From Neisseria elongata subsp. elongata (GTDB taxonomy: Bacteria; Pseudomonadota; Gammaproteobacteria; Burkholderiales; Neisseriaceae), in the NCBI RefSeq assembly GCF_900113545.1, contig NZ_FOPS01000002.1, positions 62,001-126,000 of the forward strand: a stretch of 64,000 nt of DNA. The letters are read 5' to 3'. Position numbers and translations under genes: made by a program. This document shows positions 1 through 9,799 of the stretch, in pieces (the first letter of the stretch is position 1; each line of letters starts with the position of its first letter). The notes beneath the pieces are model-generated. The model was not told where the DNA came from. It saw only the letters and a list, made by a program, of their open reading frames with translations, and made no database searches.

Positions 1-230
1 TTCCCTTCCTTTATTTTATTTGCACGCCCGTCCGCCGCGAAATGCCGAATTTCGGGCAAAACGGATTTTTTATCTGCTTTTTCAGCGAAATAATATAGAT
101 AAGGCCGTCTGAAAAAGCACGGCACGGATTGTATAGTCAAAGTGGGGGGATTGCCACAGAGGCCGTCTGAAAAGGCCGCCGCAGCGTTTTTCAGACGGCC
201 TGAAGCTTTATTTCGGCTGCGAAAAACCGT
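1..230. other. Intergenic region at window start
   Basis: No gene is seen. It holds one single DUS around 102-113 and an inverted DUS pair at 160-201 that probably ends transcription of a gene lying before the window. Confidence 0.5.
160..201. terminator. DUS-pair hairpin
   Basis: AGGCCGTCTGAAAA and its reverse complement flank a short GC-rich loop. It lies upstream of the DUF1415 gene, so it most likely serves a gene outside the window. Confidence 0.5.
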
Positions 231-266
231 ATGATTGCGAGTCATTTTCAACTGAAGCCCGAAAAC

Positions 267-848
267 ATGAACGATATTGCCGCCACAGCCGCCGAACATA
301 CCCGCATCTGGCTCGAAAAAGCCGTTATCGGCTTGAACCTGTGTCCGTTTGCCAAGGCGCCGCATGTGAAAAACCGCGTGCGGATTGCCGTCAGCACCGC
401 CAAACACACCGACGGTTTCCTCGAAGACCTCGACCGCGAACTGGCATTGTTGGCCGACTCGCCGCCGGACGAATTGGAAACCACGTTGCTGGTGCATCCG
501 TCATTGTTTACCGACTTCATGCAGTTTAACGACATGCTCGATTTTGCCGATCAGGCTGTCATCGACAACGGCTTGGAAGGCATCATCCAAATCGCGCCCT
601 TTCATCCCGATTTCCGCTTCGAGGGCACGGAGGCCGACGACATCGGCAACTACACCAACCGCAGCCCCTATCCGACCCTGCACCTGATTCGTGAAGACAG
701 CATCGCCAAAGCCGCCGAAGCCTTCCCCGATGCCGAAGCCATTTTCGGCCGCAACATCGCGCTGCTGGAAAAAATGGGCAAAAGCGGTTGGGACGCATTG
801 GAAATCCCGCAGGGCTGCCCGTTTCATCAAGCGGAGGATAATAAATGA
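267..848 (+). CDS. DUF1415 family protein
   Basis: The 193-aa protein matches the DUF1415 family, widespread in proteobacteria and of unknown function. It has an early CPFAK motif, the core stretch LVHPSLF with FADQAVIDNGLEG, then IAPFHPDFRFEG, and a closing GCPFH. The paired Cys-Pro-Phe motifs could bind a metal or be redox active, which is inference. An in-frame ATG 12 codons upstream exists at 231, but the family normally begins near the ATG at 267 (MNDIAATAAEHTRIW). The stop overlaps the start of the next gene by four bases (ATGA), so the two are translationally coupled. Confidence 0.85.
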   Translation: MNDIAATAAEHTRIWLEKAVIGLNLCPFAKAPHVKNRVRIAVSTAKHTDGFLEDLDRELALLADSPPDELETTLLVHPSLFTDFMQFNDMLDFADQAVIDNGLEGIIQIAPFHPDFRFEGTEADDIGNYTNRSPYPTLHLIREDSIAKAAEAFPDAEAIFGRNIALLEKMGKSGWDALEIPQGCPFHQAEDNK

Positions 849-1207
849 TTTTGCGCTGGCTTTTTTGGACGGCAGGCGCAGTGTCGCTGCTGTTGGGTGT
901 TATCGGCATCGTGCTTCCCGTCCTGCCGACCACGCCGTTCGTCCTGCTGGCCGCCGCATGCTGGGCGCGAGCCTCGCCGCGTTTTCACAGCTGGCTGCAC
1001 CGCCATCCTTATTTCGGCCCGATGGTGCAAAACTGGGAAGAAAAACGCGCCGTACCGCGCCGCGCCAAATACCTTGCCTACACCATGATGACCGCGTCCT
1101 GCCTGATGATGCTCTACCGCTTCCCCGACCAATGGTGGATAACCGCGGGTACGGCCGCCATCTGCCTGGCCAGCGCGGTTTGGATGTCGCGTCTGCCGGA
1201 TGCCTGA
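845..1207 (+). CDS. DUF454 (YbaN-like) inner membrane protein
   Basis: This 120-aa protein has the DUF454/YbaN signature. A first membrane helix (residues about 3-24) is followed by VLPTTPFVLLAAACWARASPR, then HSWLHRHPYFGPMVQNWEE, and two more helices at about 77-93 and 97-114. Its function is unknown; relatives are small inner-membrane proteins. It overlaps the upstream DUF1415 gene by four bases and forms a two-gene unit with it. Confidence 0.85.
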   Translation: MILRWLFWTAGAVSLLLGVIGIVLPVLPTTPFVLLAAACWARASPRFHSWLHRHPYFGPMVQNWEEKRAVPRRAKYLAYTMMTASCLMMLYRFPDQWWITAGTAAICLASAVWMSRLPDA

Positions 1208-1304
1208 ACCGTCTTTACTGTTTTCAGACGGCCTCGGTGGCTATCCAATCCATTCCGTTTCTTATAGAATGTAAGCCTCTCTCAAATCAGGTTAAGATAT
1301 CACA

Positions 1305-2519
1305 ATGACAACGAACAATCCCTTCCTGCGGGCACTCAAACGCACCAGTACCGTGCAGCAAATCGCCATCGGTCTGGTTTTGGGCGTACTGCTATACATC
1401 GTATCCCCGTCCGCCGCCAAAACAGCGGGTATTTTCGGCGACATGTTCGTCGGTGCGCTGAAAGCCGTGGCGCCGTTCCTGGTGTTTGTACTGGTAACGG
1501 CAGCCATCACCAAGCATCAAAAGGGCAACGAAACCCACATCAAACCGATTCTGCTGCTTTATCTGCTCGGTACGTTGGGTGCGGCACTGGTGGCCGTGGC
1601 CGCCGGCCTGGCTTTTCCGACCGAGCTGAAATTAATCGGCGGCAACGTCGAGTCCGCCGCCCCTTCCGGTATTGGCGAAGTATTGAAAACCGTACTGCTG
1701 AATTTGGTGGACAATCCGATTAAAGCCCTTTCTGGCGGTAACTATATCGGCATCCTCGCTTGGGCTCTGATGCTGGGTTTCGCCCTGCGCCATGCTTCCG
1801 CCACCACGCGTTCGATGGTGGCCGATATGGCGGACGCGGTATCCGACATTGTCGGCTGGGTTATCCGCTTTGCACCGCTGGGTATTTTCGGCCTGATTTC
1901 GGCCACATTGGCGGCCACCGGTTTTGAGGCGTTAAAAGACTATTTCCGCCTCCTCGTGGTGCTGGTGGGCTGTATGCTGTTTGTTGCATTCGTGTTCAAC
2001 CCGCTGATTGTTTGGTGGAAAATTAAGAAAAATCCGTATCCGCTGGTACTGACCTGTTTGCGTGAAAGCGGCGTAAACGCGTTTTTCACCCGCTCGTCTG
2101 CCGCCAATATTCCCGTCAACATGGCTTTGGCGAAAAAACTCGGCCTGCATGAAGACACCTATTCCATCTCCATCCCGTTGGGCGCGACCATCAATATGGC
2201 CGGAGCCGCCATCACCATTACCGTGCTGGCTTTAGCCGCCGCCCATACCCAAGGCATCCAAGTCGATTTCCTCACCGCTTTGTTGCTGAGCCTTGTGGCG
2301 ACCATCAGCGCGTGTGGCGCGTCCGGCGTGGCCGGCGGTTCGTTGCTGCTGATTCCGCTGGCGTGCAGCTTGTTCAACATCGACAACGATATTGCCATGC
2401 AGGTAGTAGCCGTCGGCTTCGTTATCGGCGTGGTGCAGGATTCGTGCGAAACCGCGTTGAACTCTTCCACAGATGTGTTGTTTACCGCCGCCGCCGACTA
2501 CGGCAGCCGCAAACAATAA
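1305..2519 (+). CDS. sstT: Serine/threonine:sodium symporter SstT
   Basis: This 404-aa protein is a dicarboxylate/amino acid:cation symporter (DAACS) family member that takes up serine and threonine with sodium at the inner membrane. It has the family hallmarks: the serine-rich hairpin SSAANIPVN, the substrate-site segment [10 protein letters not shown], a second hairpin around [10 protein letters not shown], and [13 protein letters not shown] in the last helix, where aspartate and asparagine bind the amino acid. The length equals E. coli SstT within a few residues. The start ATG at 1305 has only a weak Shine-Dalgarno. The gene stands alone between terminators. Confidence 0.93.
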   Translation: MTTNNPFLRALKRTSTVQQIAIGLVLGVLLYIVSPSAAKTAGIFGDMFVGALKAVAPFLVFVLVTAAITKHQKGNETHIKPILLLYLLGTLGAALVAVAAGLAFPTELKLIGGNVESAAPSGIGEVLKTVLLNLVDNPIKALSGGNYIGILAWALMLGFALRHASATTRSMVADMADAVSDIVGWVIRFAPLGIFGLISATLAATGFEALKDYFRLLVVLVGCMLFVAFVFNPLIVWWKIKKNPYPLVLTCLRESGVNAFFTRSSAANIPVNMALAKKLGLHEDTYSISIPLGATINMAGAAITITVLALAAAHTQGIQVDFLTALLLSLVATISACGASGVAGGSLLLIPLACSLFNIDNDIAMQVVAVGFVIGVVQDSCETALNSSTDVLFTAAADYGSRKQ

Positions 2520-2538
2520 TCCGGCTTGTAACGAAAAG

Positions 2539-2578
2539 AGGCCGTCTGAAAACCTTAAAACGGTTTTTCAGACGGCCT
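2539..2578. terminator. DUS-pair terminator after sstT
   Basis: The stem AGGCCGTCTGAAAACC pairs with GGTTTTTCAGACGGCCT around a 7-base loop, 19 bases after the sstT stop, and is followed by a T run. Confidence 0.8.
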
Positions 2579-2686
2579 TTCACTATTTCCCACCGCCAGC
2601 TTCCCGCTTGGATTTTGAAGCGGAAAATTGGGCAAAAAAAAAAGAAAATCAGCGGGTAGACTGATTTTCTTTTAAAAAGTGTAGTT

Positions 2687-2762
2687 TGGTGGGTCGTGAG
2701 CGATTCGAACGCTCGACCAACGGATTAAAAGTCCGCTGCTCTACCGACTGAGCTAACGACCC
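2687..2762 (-). tRNA. tRNA-Lys (anticodon UUU)
   Basis: Read on the minus strand this folds as a complete 76-nt cloverleaf. The 7-bp acceptor stem is GGGTCGT/ACGACCC, the D arm is GCTCAGTCGGTAGAGC, the anticodon stem is GCGGA/TCCGT with loop CTTTTAA (anticodon TTT), and the T arm holds GTTCGAATC-type sequence. The 3' ACCA is encoded. No other tRNA was found in the window. Confidence 0.96.
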
Positions 2763-2818
2763 TAAGAAAGGAAGCGCGAATAATATAGTGCTGCGAAATA
2801 CTTGTCAATACTTTTTTG

Positions 2819-2862
2819 AGGCTGTCTGAAAAATATTTGCTTTCCGTTTTTCAGACGGCCTC
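2819..2862. terminator. Imperfect DUS-pair terminator between tRNA-Lys and prlC
   Basis: One arm is the variant AGGCTGTCTGAAAAA, the other a canonical DUS. It sits 23 bases beyond the prlC stop and probably ends prlC transcription. Confidence 0.6.
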
Positions 2863-2884
2863 AAACGAATTGAAAAGAAAGGGT

Positions 2885-4918
2885 TTATGCTTCCTGCAAG
2901 CCTAGGTGGCGCAGCAATGCGTCCACCTGCGGTTCGCGGCCGCGGAAGGCTTTGAAGGATTCCATCGCGCTGCGCGAGCCGCCGCGCGAGAGGATTTCGT
3001 TCCAGAAATGCGCGCCGGTTTGCCCAATGTCGTCGCTTTCTTCAAAAGCGGCATAAGCGTCGGCACTCAGCACTTCGGCCCAGGCGTAGCTGTAATAGCC
3101 TGCGGAGTAGCCGCCGGCGAAGATGTGGCCGAAGCTGTTGGCGAATCGGTTGTAGTCGGGCTGTTTGATGACGGCGACTTCCGCGCGTACTTCGTCCAGC
3201 ACCTGCGGCCAGTTTTTCAGACGGCCTTCTTCGGTTTCGCTGTAAATCCGCATGTCGAAGAGGCCGAATTCCATCTGCCGCGCCAAGAACAGGCCGACTT
3301 GGAAGTTTTTTGCCGCCAGCATTTTGTCGAATAGTTCGCGCGGCAGCGGCCGGCCGCTTTCTTCGTGTGCCGACATGTCGGCCAGCGTTTGGTATTCCCA
3401 GGCGAAGTTTTCCATAAACTGGCTCGGCAGTTCTACCGCGTCCCATTCCACGCCGTTGATGCCGGATACGCCCAGTTCGTCCACGCGGGTCAGCAGGTGG
3501 TGCAGGCCGTGCCCGGTTTCATGGAAGAGGGTAACGATTTCGTCGTGGCTGAGGTAGGCGGGCTTGCCGTTGACGGGCGGGGTGAAGTTGCAGACGAGGT
3601 AGGCGGTCGGCAGCTGCAGGGTGCCGTCGGGCAGGCGGCGGCGGCCTTTGTAGTCGTTCATCCATGCGCCGCCGCGTTTGCCTTCGCGGGCATATAAGTC
3701 CATGTAAACGCCGCCGATGACCGAGCCGTCTTTTTCCAACTCGAAATAGCGCACGTCGGGATGCCACACGGGCACGGTGCGTTCGGCGAGTTTGACGCCG
3801 TAGAGGCGGCCGATTTGGGCGAACAGTCCGGCCAGCACTTTGTCGGCGGGGAAGTAGCGTTTGACTTCGGTTTCGGAGAAAGCGTATTTCGCTTCGCGCA
3901 GTTTTTCGCTGGCATAGGTGATGTCGTATATCGCCAATTCGTCCAGGCCGAGATGTTCGCGGGCAAAATCGCGGACTTCGGCCAGATCTTTTTCGCCGAA
4001 CGGTTTGGCGCGGGCGGCGAGGTCGTGCAGAAAGGTCAGAACCTGTTGCGGCGATTCGGCCATTTTGGTGGCCAACGAGAGTTCGGCGTAGTTGGCGAAA
4101 CCCAAAATCCGCGCTTCTTCCAGCGAGATTTCCAAGCGGCGGGTGATGTCGGCGGTGTTGTCGTATTTTCCGCCGTCGGATAGTTCGCTGGCGCGGGTAA
4201 CGTAGGCGCGGTAGATTTCGGCGCGCAATTCGCGGTCGTCGGCGTGTTTCATCACGGCCAGATAGTGCGGCATCTGCAATCCGATTTTGTAGCCGCTTTT
4301 GCCTTCCGCTTCGGCTGCGGCGGCAAACATAGCTTTTTCGTCGTCGGTCAGGCCTTTCAGACGGCCTTCGTCAGGGAAATACAGGGTGAAGGCATCGGTT
4401 GCGTCGAGCACGTTTTGCGAAAATCGGGCGGCCAGCTGCGCCCCTTCGGTCTGCAATTCGGCCAGCCGTGCCTGTTTTTCCGGCGGCAGTTCCGCACCGC
4501 TCAACACGAAGTCGCGCAAGTCGTGTTCCAGCTTGGTTTTCTGCGCTTCGTTCAAAGCGGCGAATTCGGGCGAGGCTTTGATGGCTTTGAAACGGTTGTA
4601 CAGTTCGATGTCTTGGCCGATTTCGGTAAAGAAGACGGTTACTTCGGGCATCAGGGCGTTGTATTCGGCGCGCAGTTCGGGGGTATCGACCACGGAATTG
4701 AGATGGGATACCACGCCCCAAATGCGGCCGACGCGTTCGGTGATGCCGGTCAGCCGTTCGACCGTGTTCGCCCATGAGGATTCGGGCTGTGCCTTGATTT
4801 CGGCGATGGCGGTGCGGGCTTCGGCCATCGCAGCCTGCATCGCGGGCTTGATGTCGGCGGGGCGGATGTCGGAATAGCGCGGCTCATCGCCGAGGTTTAG
4901 TAATACGTTGTCGCTCAT
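2885..4918 (-). CDS. prlC: Oligopeptidase A (M3 family zinc metallopeptidase)
   Basis: This 677-aa cytoplasmic peptidase degrades oligopeptides, including cleaved signal peptides. The zinc site HETGH is at about H466-E467-H470, with the downstream glutamate in the MENFAWEYQTL region, as in M3 thimet-type enzymes. The length matches E. coli OpdA (680 aa). The open frame extends 41 codons further up, but those residues translate a DUS and the polA promoter area. MSDNVLLN at 4918 is the natural start. It is divergent from polA. Confidence 0.93.
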   Translation of the reverse strand: MSDNVLLNLGDEPRYSDIRPADIKPAMQAAMAEARTAIAEIKAQPESSWANTVERLTGITERVGRIWGVVSHLNSVVDTPELRAEYNALMPEVTVFFTEIGQDIELYNRFKAIKASPEFAALNEAQKTKLEHDLRDFVLSGAELPPEKQARLAELQTEGAQLAARFSQNVLDATDAFTLYFPDEGRLKGLTDDEKAMFAAAAEAEGKSGYKIGLQMPHYLAVMKHADDRELRAEIYRAYVTRASELSDGGKYDNTADITRRLEISLEEARILGFANYAELSLATKMAESPQQVLTFLHDLAARAKPFGEKDLAEVRDFAREHLGLDELAIYDITYASEKLREAKYAFSETEVKRYFPADKVLAGLFAQIGRLYGVKLAERTVPVWHPDVRYFELEKDGSVIGGVYMDLYAREGKRGGAWMNDYKGRRRLPDGTLQLPTAYLVCNFTPPVNGKPAYLSHDEIVTLFHETGHGLHHLLTRVDELGVSGINGVEWDAVELPSQFMENFAWEYQTLADMSAHEESGRPLPRELFDKMLAAKNFQVGLFLARQMEFGLFDMRIYSETEEGRLKNWPQVLDEVRAEVAVIKQPDYNRFANSFGHIFAGGYSAGYYSYAWAEVLSADAYAAFEESDDIGQTGAHFWNEILSRGGSRSAMESFKAFRGREPQVDALLRHLGLQEA

Positions 4919-5063
4919 ATCGGTTTCTCGTTCGGGGGAGGTTAATCGGATGGAGGCCGTCTGAAAACGTCGGCTCCGGCAAAATAAAACGGAACAGGCC
5001 GCTAAATGGGGGTGTTTGCCGAAATTCCAGCCCCGCGGCAAACTTTCAGACGGCCTCCTCCTT

Positions 5064-5069
5064 TATAAT
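5064..5069 (+). promoter_or_regulatory. Probable -10 element of polA
   Basis: A perfect TATAAT lies 33 bases before the polA start codon, directly after a DUS. No good -35 hexamer is seen at the right distance, so this is a tentative call. Confidence 0.45.
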
Positions 5070-5102
5070 CTGCTTATTATTGATTTTTTCAGGTGCTTTA
5101 TC

Positions 5103-7892
5103 ATGTCCAAACCCACTCTCCTCCTCGTTGACGGCTCTTCTTATCTTTACCGCGCTTATCACGCGATGGCGCAGTTGTCCGCGCCTGACGGTGCGCCGAC
5201 GGGTGCGCTTTACGGCGTATTGAACATGCTGCGCCGGCTGCGGGCGGATTATGTGCATGATTATTGCGCGGTGGTGTTTGATGCGAAGGGCAAGAATTTC
5301 CGCCATGAGATGTTCCCCGACTACAAGGCGACGCGCCCGCCGATGCCGGATGATTTGCGCCCGCAGGCGGAAGCCTTGCCGGATTTGGTGCGGCTGATGG
5401 GCTGGCCGGTGCTGGTGATTCCGCAAGTGGAAGCGGACGACGTTATCGGCACGCTGGCGGCGATGGCCGGCGAAGCGGGTTGGAACGTGGTGGTGTCCAC
5501 CGGCGATAAGGACATGGCGCAGTTGGTGAACGAGCGCGTAACGCTGGTGAACACGATGAGCGGCGAAACGCTGGACATTGAAGGCGTGAAGGAGAAATTC
5601 GGCGTGCGCCCCGACCAAATCCGCGATTATCTCGCGCTGATGGGCGACAAGGTGGACAATGTGCCGGGTGTGGAAAAGTGCGGCCCGAAAACGGCGGTGA
5701 AGTGGCTGGAAGCCTACGGCTCGCTGGCTGGTGTGATGGAACACGCTGCGGAAATCAAGGGCAAGGTCGGCGAAAACCTGCAAGCCGCACTGCCCCAACT
5801 GCTGCTGTCGTATGATTTGGTAACGATTAAAACCGATGTGGACTTGCACACCGAGCTTTCAGACGGCCTCGAAAGCCTGCGCCGCACTTCGCCGAAATGG
5901 TCACAGCTTGCGGTCGATTTCAAACGCTGGGGCTTCCGCACTTGGCTGAAGGAAGCAGAAAGCCGTATGCACGAAGCGGCGGACGGCGATTTGTTCGGCA
6001 GCGATACGATAGGCGAACAGGCGGCGTTGGACATGGAAACGTCGTCTGAAAAGATCATAGAACATGCCCCAGCCCCCGAAAAGCTGGATTATCAAGCCGT
6101 TACCACCGAAGCTCAGTTTGCCGCCTTGTTGGACAAACTGGCGCAGGCGGACACAATCGGCATCGATACGGAAACCACGTCCCTAGACGCGATGAACGCC
6201 GCGCTGGTCGGCATCAGCATCGCGTTCCAAGCAGGCGAAGCGGTTTACATTCCCGTAGGACACAGCCTGACCGCTGCGCCCGAACAGATTGATTTGCAAG
6301 ACGTATTAGGCCGTCTGAAACCGCATTTGGAAAACCCCGCCCTGAAAAAAATCGGACAAAACCTCAAATACGACCAACACGTTTTCGCCAACTACGGCAT
6401 CGCGCTGAACGGCATTGCCGGCGACGCCATGCTCGCTTCCTACATCATCGAGAGCCATCTCGGACACGGCTTGGACGAATTGTCCGAACGATGGCTCGGC
6501 TTGGAAACCATTACCTACGAATCGCTGTGCGGCAAGGGCGCGAAACAAATCGGTTTTGCCGATGTCGCCATCGAGCAGGCAACCGAATACGCCGCCCAAG
6601 ACGCCGATTTCGCCCTGCGCCTCGAAGCGCACCTGCGCGCGCAAATGGACGCCAAACAGCTTGAAATGTATGAAAAAATGGAGCTGCCCGTCGCGCAGGT
6701 ATTGTTTGAAATGGAACGCAACGGCGTGCAAATCGACCGCGCCGAGCTCGCCCGCCAAAGCGCAGAACTCGGCGCAGAGCTGATGAAGCTCGAACAAGAA
6801 GCCTACGCCGCCGCAGGCCAGCCGTTCAACCTCAACTCGCCCAAACAGCTTCAAGAAATCCTGTTCGACAAAATGGGCATCCCCACAAAAGGACTGAAAA
6901 AAACCGCCAAAGGCGGCATTTCCACCAACGAAGCCGTGCTCGAACAGCTCGCGCCCGACTACCCCCTGCCCAAAATCATCCTGCAAAACCGCAGCCTGGC
7001 GAAACTCAAATCCACCTACACCGACAAACTGCCCGAAATGATTTCCCCCAAAGACGGCCGCGTGCATACCACCTACGCCCAAGCCGTCGCCATCACCGGC
7101 CGCCTCGCCAGCAACAACCCCAACCTGCAAAACATCCCCATCCGCACCGCCGAAGGCCGCCGCGTACGCCGCGCCTTCACCGCACCGCAAGGCAGCGTCA
7201 TCGTTTCCGCCGACTACTCCCAAATCGAGCTGCGCATCATGGCGCACCTCTCCGGCGACAAAACCCTGATTACCGCGTTCCAAAACAGCGAAGACGTACA
7301 CCGCCGCACCGCCGCCGAAGTATTCGGCATCGCCCCCGAAAACGTCTCGTCCGAACAACGCCGCTACGCCAAAACCATCAACTTCGGCCTCATTTACGGC
7401 ATGGGACAATACGGCCTCGCCAAATCGCTGGGCATAGACAACCTGTCCGCCAAAACCTTCATCGACCGCTACTTCGCCCGCTACCCCGGTGTCGCCGAAT
7501 ACATGCAGCGCACCAAAGAACAAGCCGCCGCCCAAGGATTCGTTGAAACCCTGTTCGGCCGCCGCCTCTACCTGCCCGACATCCATAACAAAAACGCCAA
7601 CGCCCGCGCCGGAGCTGAACGCGCCGCCATCAACGCCCCCATGCAAGGCACCGCCTCCGACCTGATCAAACGCGCCATGATAGACGTGTCCCGCTGGCTT
7701 TCAGACAACCTCTTACAAAGCAAACTGATTATGCAGGTGCATGACGAACTGGTGCTGGAAGTACCCGAAGCCGAACTGGATTTGGTTAAAGAAAAACTGC
7801 CGCAGATTATGGCGAAAGTGGACGAAGGGATGTTGAACGTGCCGCTGGTGGCAGAGGTGGGTGTGGGGATGAATTGGGAAGAGGCGCATTGA
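5103..7892 (+). CDS. polA: DNA polymerase I
   Basis: This 929-aa three-domain polymerase fills gaps and removes RNA primers. The 5'-3' exonuclease/FEN domain spans about residues 1-290 (LLLVDGSSYLYRAYHA, GDKDMAQLV, GDKVDNVPGV). The 3'-5' proofreading domain begins near 355 and keeps the DTE catalytic pair (IGIDTETTSLD). The polymerase domain has motif A (VSADYSQIELRIMAH), motif B (AKTINFGLIYGMGQYG) and motif C (QVHDELVLEV). The start at 5103 (MSKPTLLLVDG) is preferred over the open frame from 5016, which runs through a DUS. Two internal DUS-like decamers are present, one canonical near 5860 and one GTCGTCTGAA near 6041. Confidence 0.97.
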   Translation: MSKPTLLLVDGSSYLYRAYHAMAQLSAPDGAPTGALYGVLNMLRRLRADYVHDYCAVVFDAKGKNFRHEMFPDYKATRPPMPDDLRPQAEALPDLVRLMGWPVLVIPQVEADDVIGTLAAMAGEAGWNVVVSTGDKDMAQLVNERVTLVNTMSGETLDIEGVKEKFGVRPDQIRDYLALMGDKVDNVPGVEKCGPKTAVKWLEAYGSLAGVMEHAAEIKGKVGENLQAALPQLLLSYDLVTIKTDVDLHTELSDGLESLRRTSPKWSQLAVDFKRWGFRTWLKEAESRMHEAADGDLFGSDTIGEQAALDMETSSEKIIEHAPAPEKLDYQAVTTEAQFAALLDKLAQADTIGIDTETTSLDAMNAALVGISIAFQAGEAVYIPVGHSLTAAPEQIDLQDVLGRLKPHLENPALKKIGQNLKYDQHVFANYGIALNGIAGDAMLASYIIESHLGHGLDELSERWLGLETITYESLCGKGAKQIGFADVAIEQATEYAAQDADFALRLEAHLRAQMDAKQLEMYEKMELPVAQVLFEMERNGVQIDRAELARQSAELGAELMKLEQEAYAAAGQPFNLNSPKQLQEILFDKMGIPTKGLKKTAKGGISTNEAVLEQLAPDYPLPKIILQNRSLAKLKSTYTDKLPEMISPKDGRVHTTYAQAVAITGRLASNNPNLQNIPIRTAEGRRVRRAFTAPQGSVIVSADYSQIELRIMAHLSGDKTLITAFQNSEDVHRRTAAEVFGIAPENVSSEQRRYAKTINFGLIYGMGQYGLAKSLGIDNLSAKTFIDRYFARYPGVAEYMQRTKEQAAAQGFVETLFGRRLYLPDIHNKNANARAGAERAAINAPMQGTASDLIKRAMIDVSRWLSDNLLQSKLIMQVHDELVLEVPEAELDLVKEKLPQIMAKVDEGMLNVPLVAEVGVGMNWEEAH

Positions 7893-7936
7893 GATGGTAT
7901 GCGTTTATCAGATTATTTTGAGAAAGGAATAAAGTA

Positions 7937-9799
7937 ATGAGTGTTTGGAGTTTAATTAACGAAGGTGTAGCGTTATTTGAGAACAAAAAATTTGACGAAG
8001 CGATTGCGAAGCTGAATCAGGCTTTAGATGGAATTGAAGATAAAAATAGCCAAATTCAGGAGCAAAACAAGATTCAGTTTTGGCTAGGCCGTTGTTATTT
8101 TGAACAGGCGATGAAAGCCAAAGGCAAGGAGTCGGAACAGTTGTTTGGACGGGCAGTTGAGCATTTCCAACGATCGTTGGAATTTGCCAAACAGCTGGAA
8201 GACAAGCAAAACAACCTTCAAGAACAAATCTATGCCGAATCTTGGTTAGGCTGCTGCTATTTCCTGCAGGCGGGGCAAGCCGAAGGCAAGGAAGCGGCTA
8301 AGTTGTTTGAGCAGGCAGTTGTGCATTTCGAACAGCAATTGGAACTTGCCAAACGGCTGGCAGACGAACAAAACAGCCTTCAACAACAAATCTATGCCCA
8401 ATTTGGGTTAGGCCGCTGCTATTCTGAGCAGGCGAAGCAAGCCGAAGGAAAGGATGCAGCTGAGTTGTTTGAGCAGGCAGTTAAACATTACCAACAGCAA
8501 TTGAGGCTTACCGAACAGCTGACAGACGAACAAAACCGCCTTCAACAACAAATCTATGTCCAATTGGGGTTAGGCCGCTGCTATTTCGAACAGGCGATGA
8601 AAGCCGAAGGAAAGGAAGCGGCTAAGTTGTTTGAACAGGCAGTTGAGCATTTCGAACGGCAATTGGCACTTGCTAAACAGCTGGCAGACGAACAAAACCA
8701 TCTTCGACAACCAAACAAGGTTCAACTTTATCTGGGTCGTTGTTATTTCGAACAAGCTAAAATTCAACAAAAATGGGAAAGATATTTTGACTGGAAAAAA
8801 CAGAAAATACAGGGAGATTTATTTGGAACTCAAGAAAGAACTCAAAAAGAAAAAACTGTAATAGACGACATCACTACCATTCTGGCAGTTTTAAATATCC
8901 CACCTATGGAATTAGGGTCAATTCCTCTTGCCCATTACACTTCGCCTTCAGTATGCGAAAGATTATTCGGTATTGTCAGCGATAAAACTAATGATAAAGC
9001 CGATGATAACGATCCTGTTGACAGTAACAAGGTTAGTCCGATGAGAATCGGCAGCTCCACCTACATGAATGACCCGACTGAAGGAGAAGGGCTGTTGGAG
9101 CTGCTGAATCTGCAGGATTTGGAATTGGAAAACAAGGCTGACAGCCCTGTACATAATGCTTTCTTTACCTGCTTTTCCAGCCGCGTCAACGATTTGAACC
9201 AGTTCCGTCTGTATGGTAAAGAAAACAGTGTGGAAGCATCGGGCTGCTGCTTGGTATTTAATAAAAACGGGGATTGGTTGAAAGAGCCTGATGTTTCTGC
9301 TTCGTTCAGAAGTTTTACAAATAAACAGAATGAAGATTTTAAAGAACTAATAGAGGCAGATGTAGCGGGTTTAAAAGATGAAAACCTGCCGCTTTATCAG
9401 GTAGCTTATATCGCTTATTACGATGAATATATTGCTAAGGAAAAATGCACAATATGGCTGCCTAATGAAGAGAATCCAAAATTCGGCATTCGATTAAAGC
9501 CTGTAGGAGAGAATCCAGATTGGCATGAGTTTCGTATCGGCGAGCTTAAAAAGGCATTGGAGGATTTAAGAGGAGAATCTAATAATATCGGTAATGAAGA
9601 CAAAAAAGCTTTGGAATATATCCGCTATCTGTTTAAAGATTTTGCTTTCCGCGACGAAGAAGAGTTCCGCCTGCTGAAAATTGAACAAATCGGTTCGGAT
9701 AACATCAAATATTGCCAAACCACAAAATCCGTCTATCTGCCTTATGCCGATATACGCGATATTGTGGATGAAGTATACGCGATATTGTGGATGAAGTGA
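7937..9799 (+). CDS. TPR-repeat protein with DUF2971-like C-terminal domain, frameshifted near its end
   Basis: The 620-aa product has two parts. Residues about 1-285 are tandem helical repeats of 54 aa (unit LGRCYFEQA..AEGK..AKLFEQAVEHF..QL..AKQL.DEQN.LQQQIYAQ), with an exact 162-bp DNA period at 8087, 8249, 8411, 8573 and 8735. Residues about 315-610 resemble DUF2971: LAHYTS, then TYMNDPTEGEGLL, FFTCFSSRVNDLNQFRLYG and GCCLVF. Function is unknown. Base composition and codon use are richer in A/T than the neighbours, suggesting transfer. A 23-bp tandem duplication at 9751-9796 shifts the frame and ends the protein with YAILWMK. Without it the frame would run to 9942 (660 aa). Confidence 0.8.
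   Translation: MSVWSLINEGVALFENKKFDEAIAKLNQALDGIEDKNSQIQEQNKIQFWLGRCYFEQAMKAKGKESEQLFGRAVEHFQRSLEFAKQLEDKQNNLQEQIYAESWLGCCYFLQAGQAEGKEAAKLFEQAVVHFEQQLELAKRLADEQNSLQQQIYAQFGLGRCYSEQAKQAEGKDAAELFEQAVKHYQQQLRLTEQLTDEQNRLQQQIYVQLGLGRCYFEQAMKAEGKEAAKLFEQAVEHFERQLALAKQLADEQNHLRQPNKVQLYLGRCYFEQAKIQQKWERYFDWKKQKIQGDLFGTQERTQKEKTVIDDITTILAVLNIPPMELGSIPLAHYTSPSVCERLFGIVSDKTNDKADDNDPVDSNKVSPMRIGSSTYMNDPTEGEGLLELLNLQDLELENKADSPVHNAFFTCFSSRVNDLNQFRLYGKENSVEASGCCLVFNKNGDWLKEPDVSASFRSFTNKQNEDFKELIEADVAGLKDENLPLYQVAYIAYYDEYIAKEKCTIWLPNEENPKFGIRLKPVGENPDWHEFRIGELKKALEDLRGESNNIGNEDKKALEYIRYLFKDFAFRDEEEFRLLKIEQIGSDNIKYCQTTKSVYLPYADIRDIVDEVYAILWMK
8087..8750 (+). repeat. Tandem 162-bp coding repeats
   Basis: Four full units and the start of a fifth begin at 8087, 8249, 8411, 8573 and 8735. 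Each encodes one 54-aa helical repeat. The identical spacing and near-identical DNA of the middle units make copy-number change by slippage or recombination plausible. Confidence 0.9.
9751..9796 (+). repeat. 23-bp perfect tandem duplication causing a frameshift
   Basis: Two identical copies of a 23-base unit beginning TATACGCGATATT and ending GGATGAAG lie at 9751-9773 and 9774-9796, followed at once by a TGA stop. Because 23 is not a multiple of three, the second copy shifts the frame. Confidence 0.95.

Noticed and set aside
8087-8750. Regular repeats as a CRISPR array
   Set aside because: The 162-bp repeats are directly adjacent, in frame and encode protein repeats; there are no unique spacers. 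No CRISPR array was seen elsewhere.
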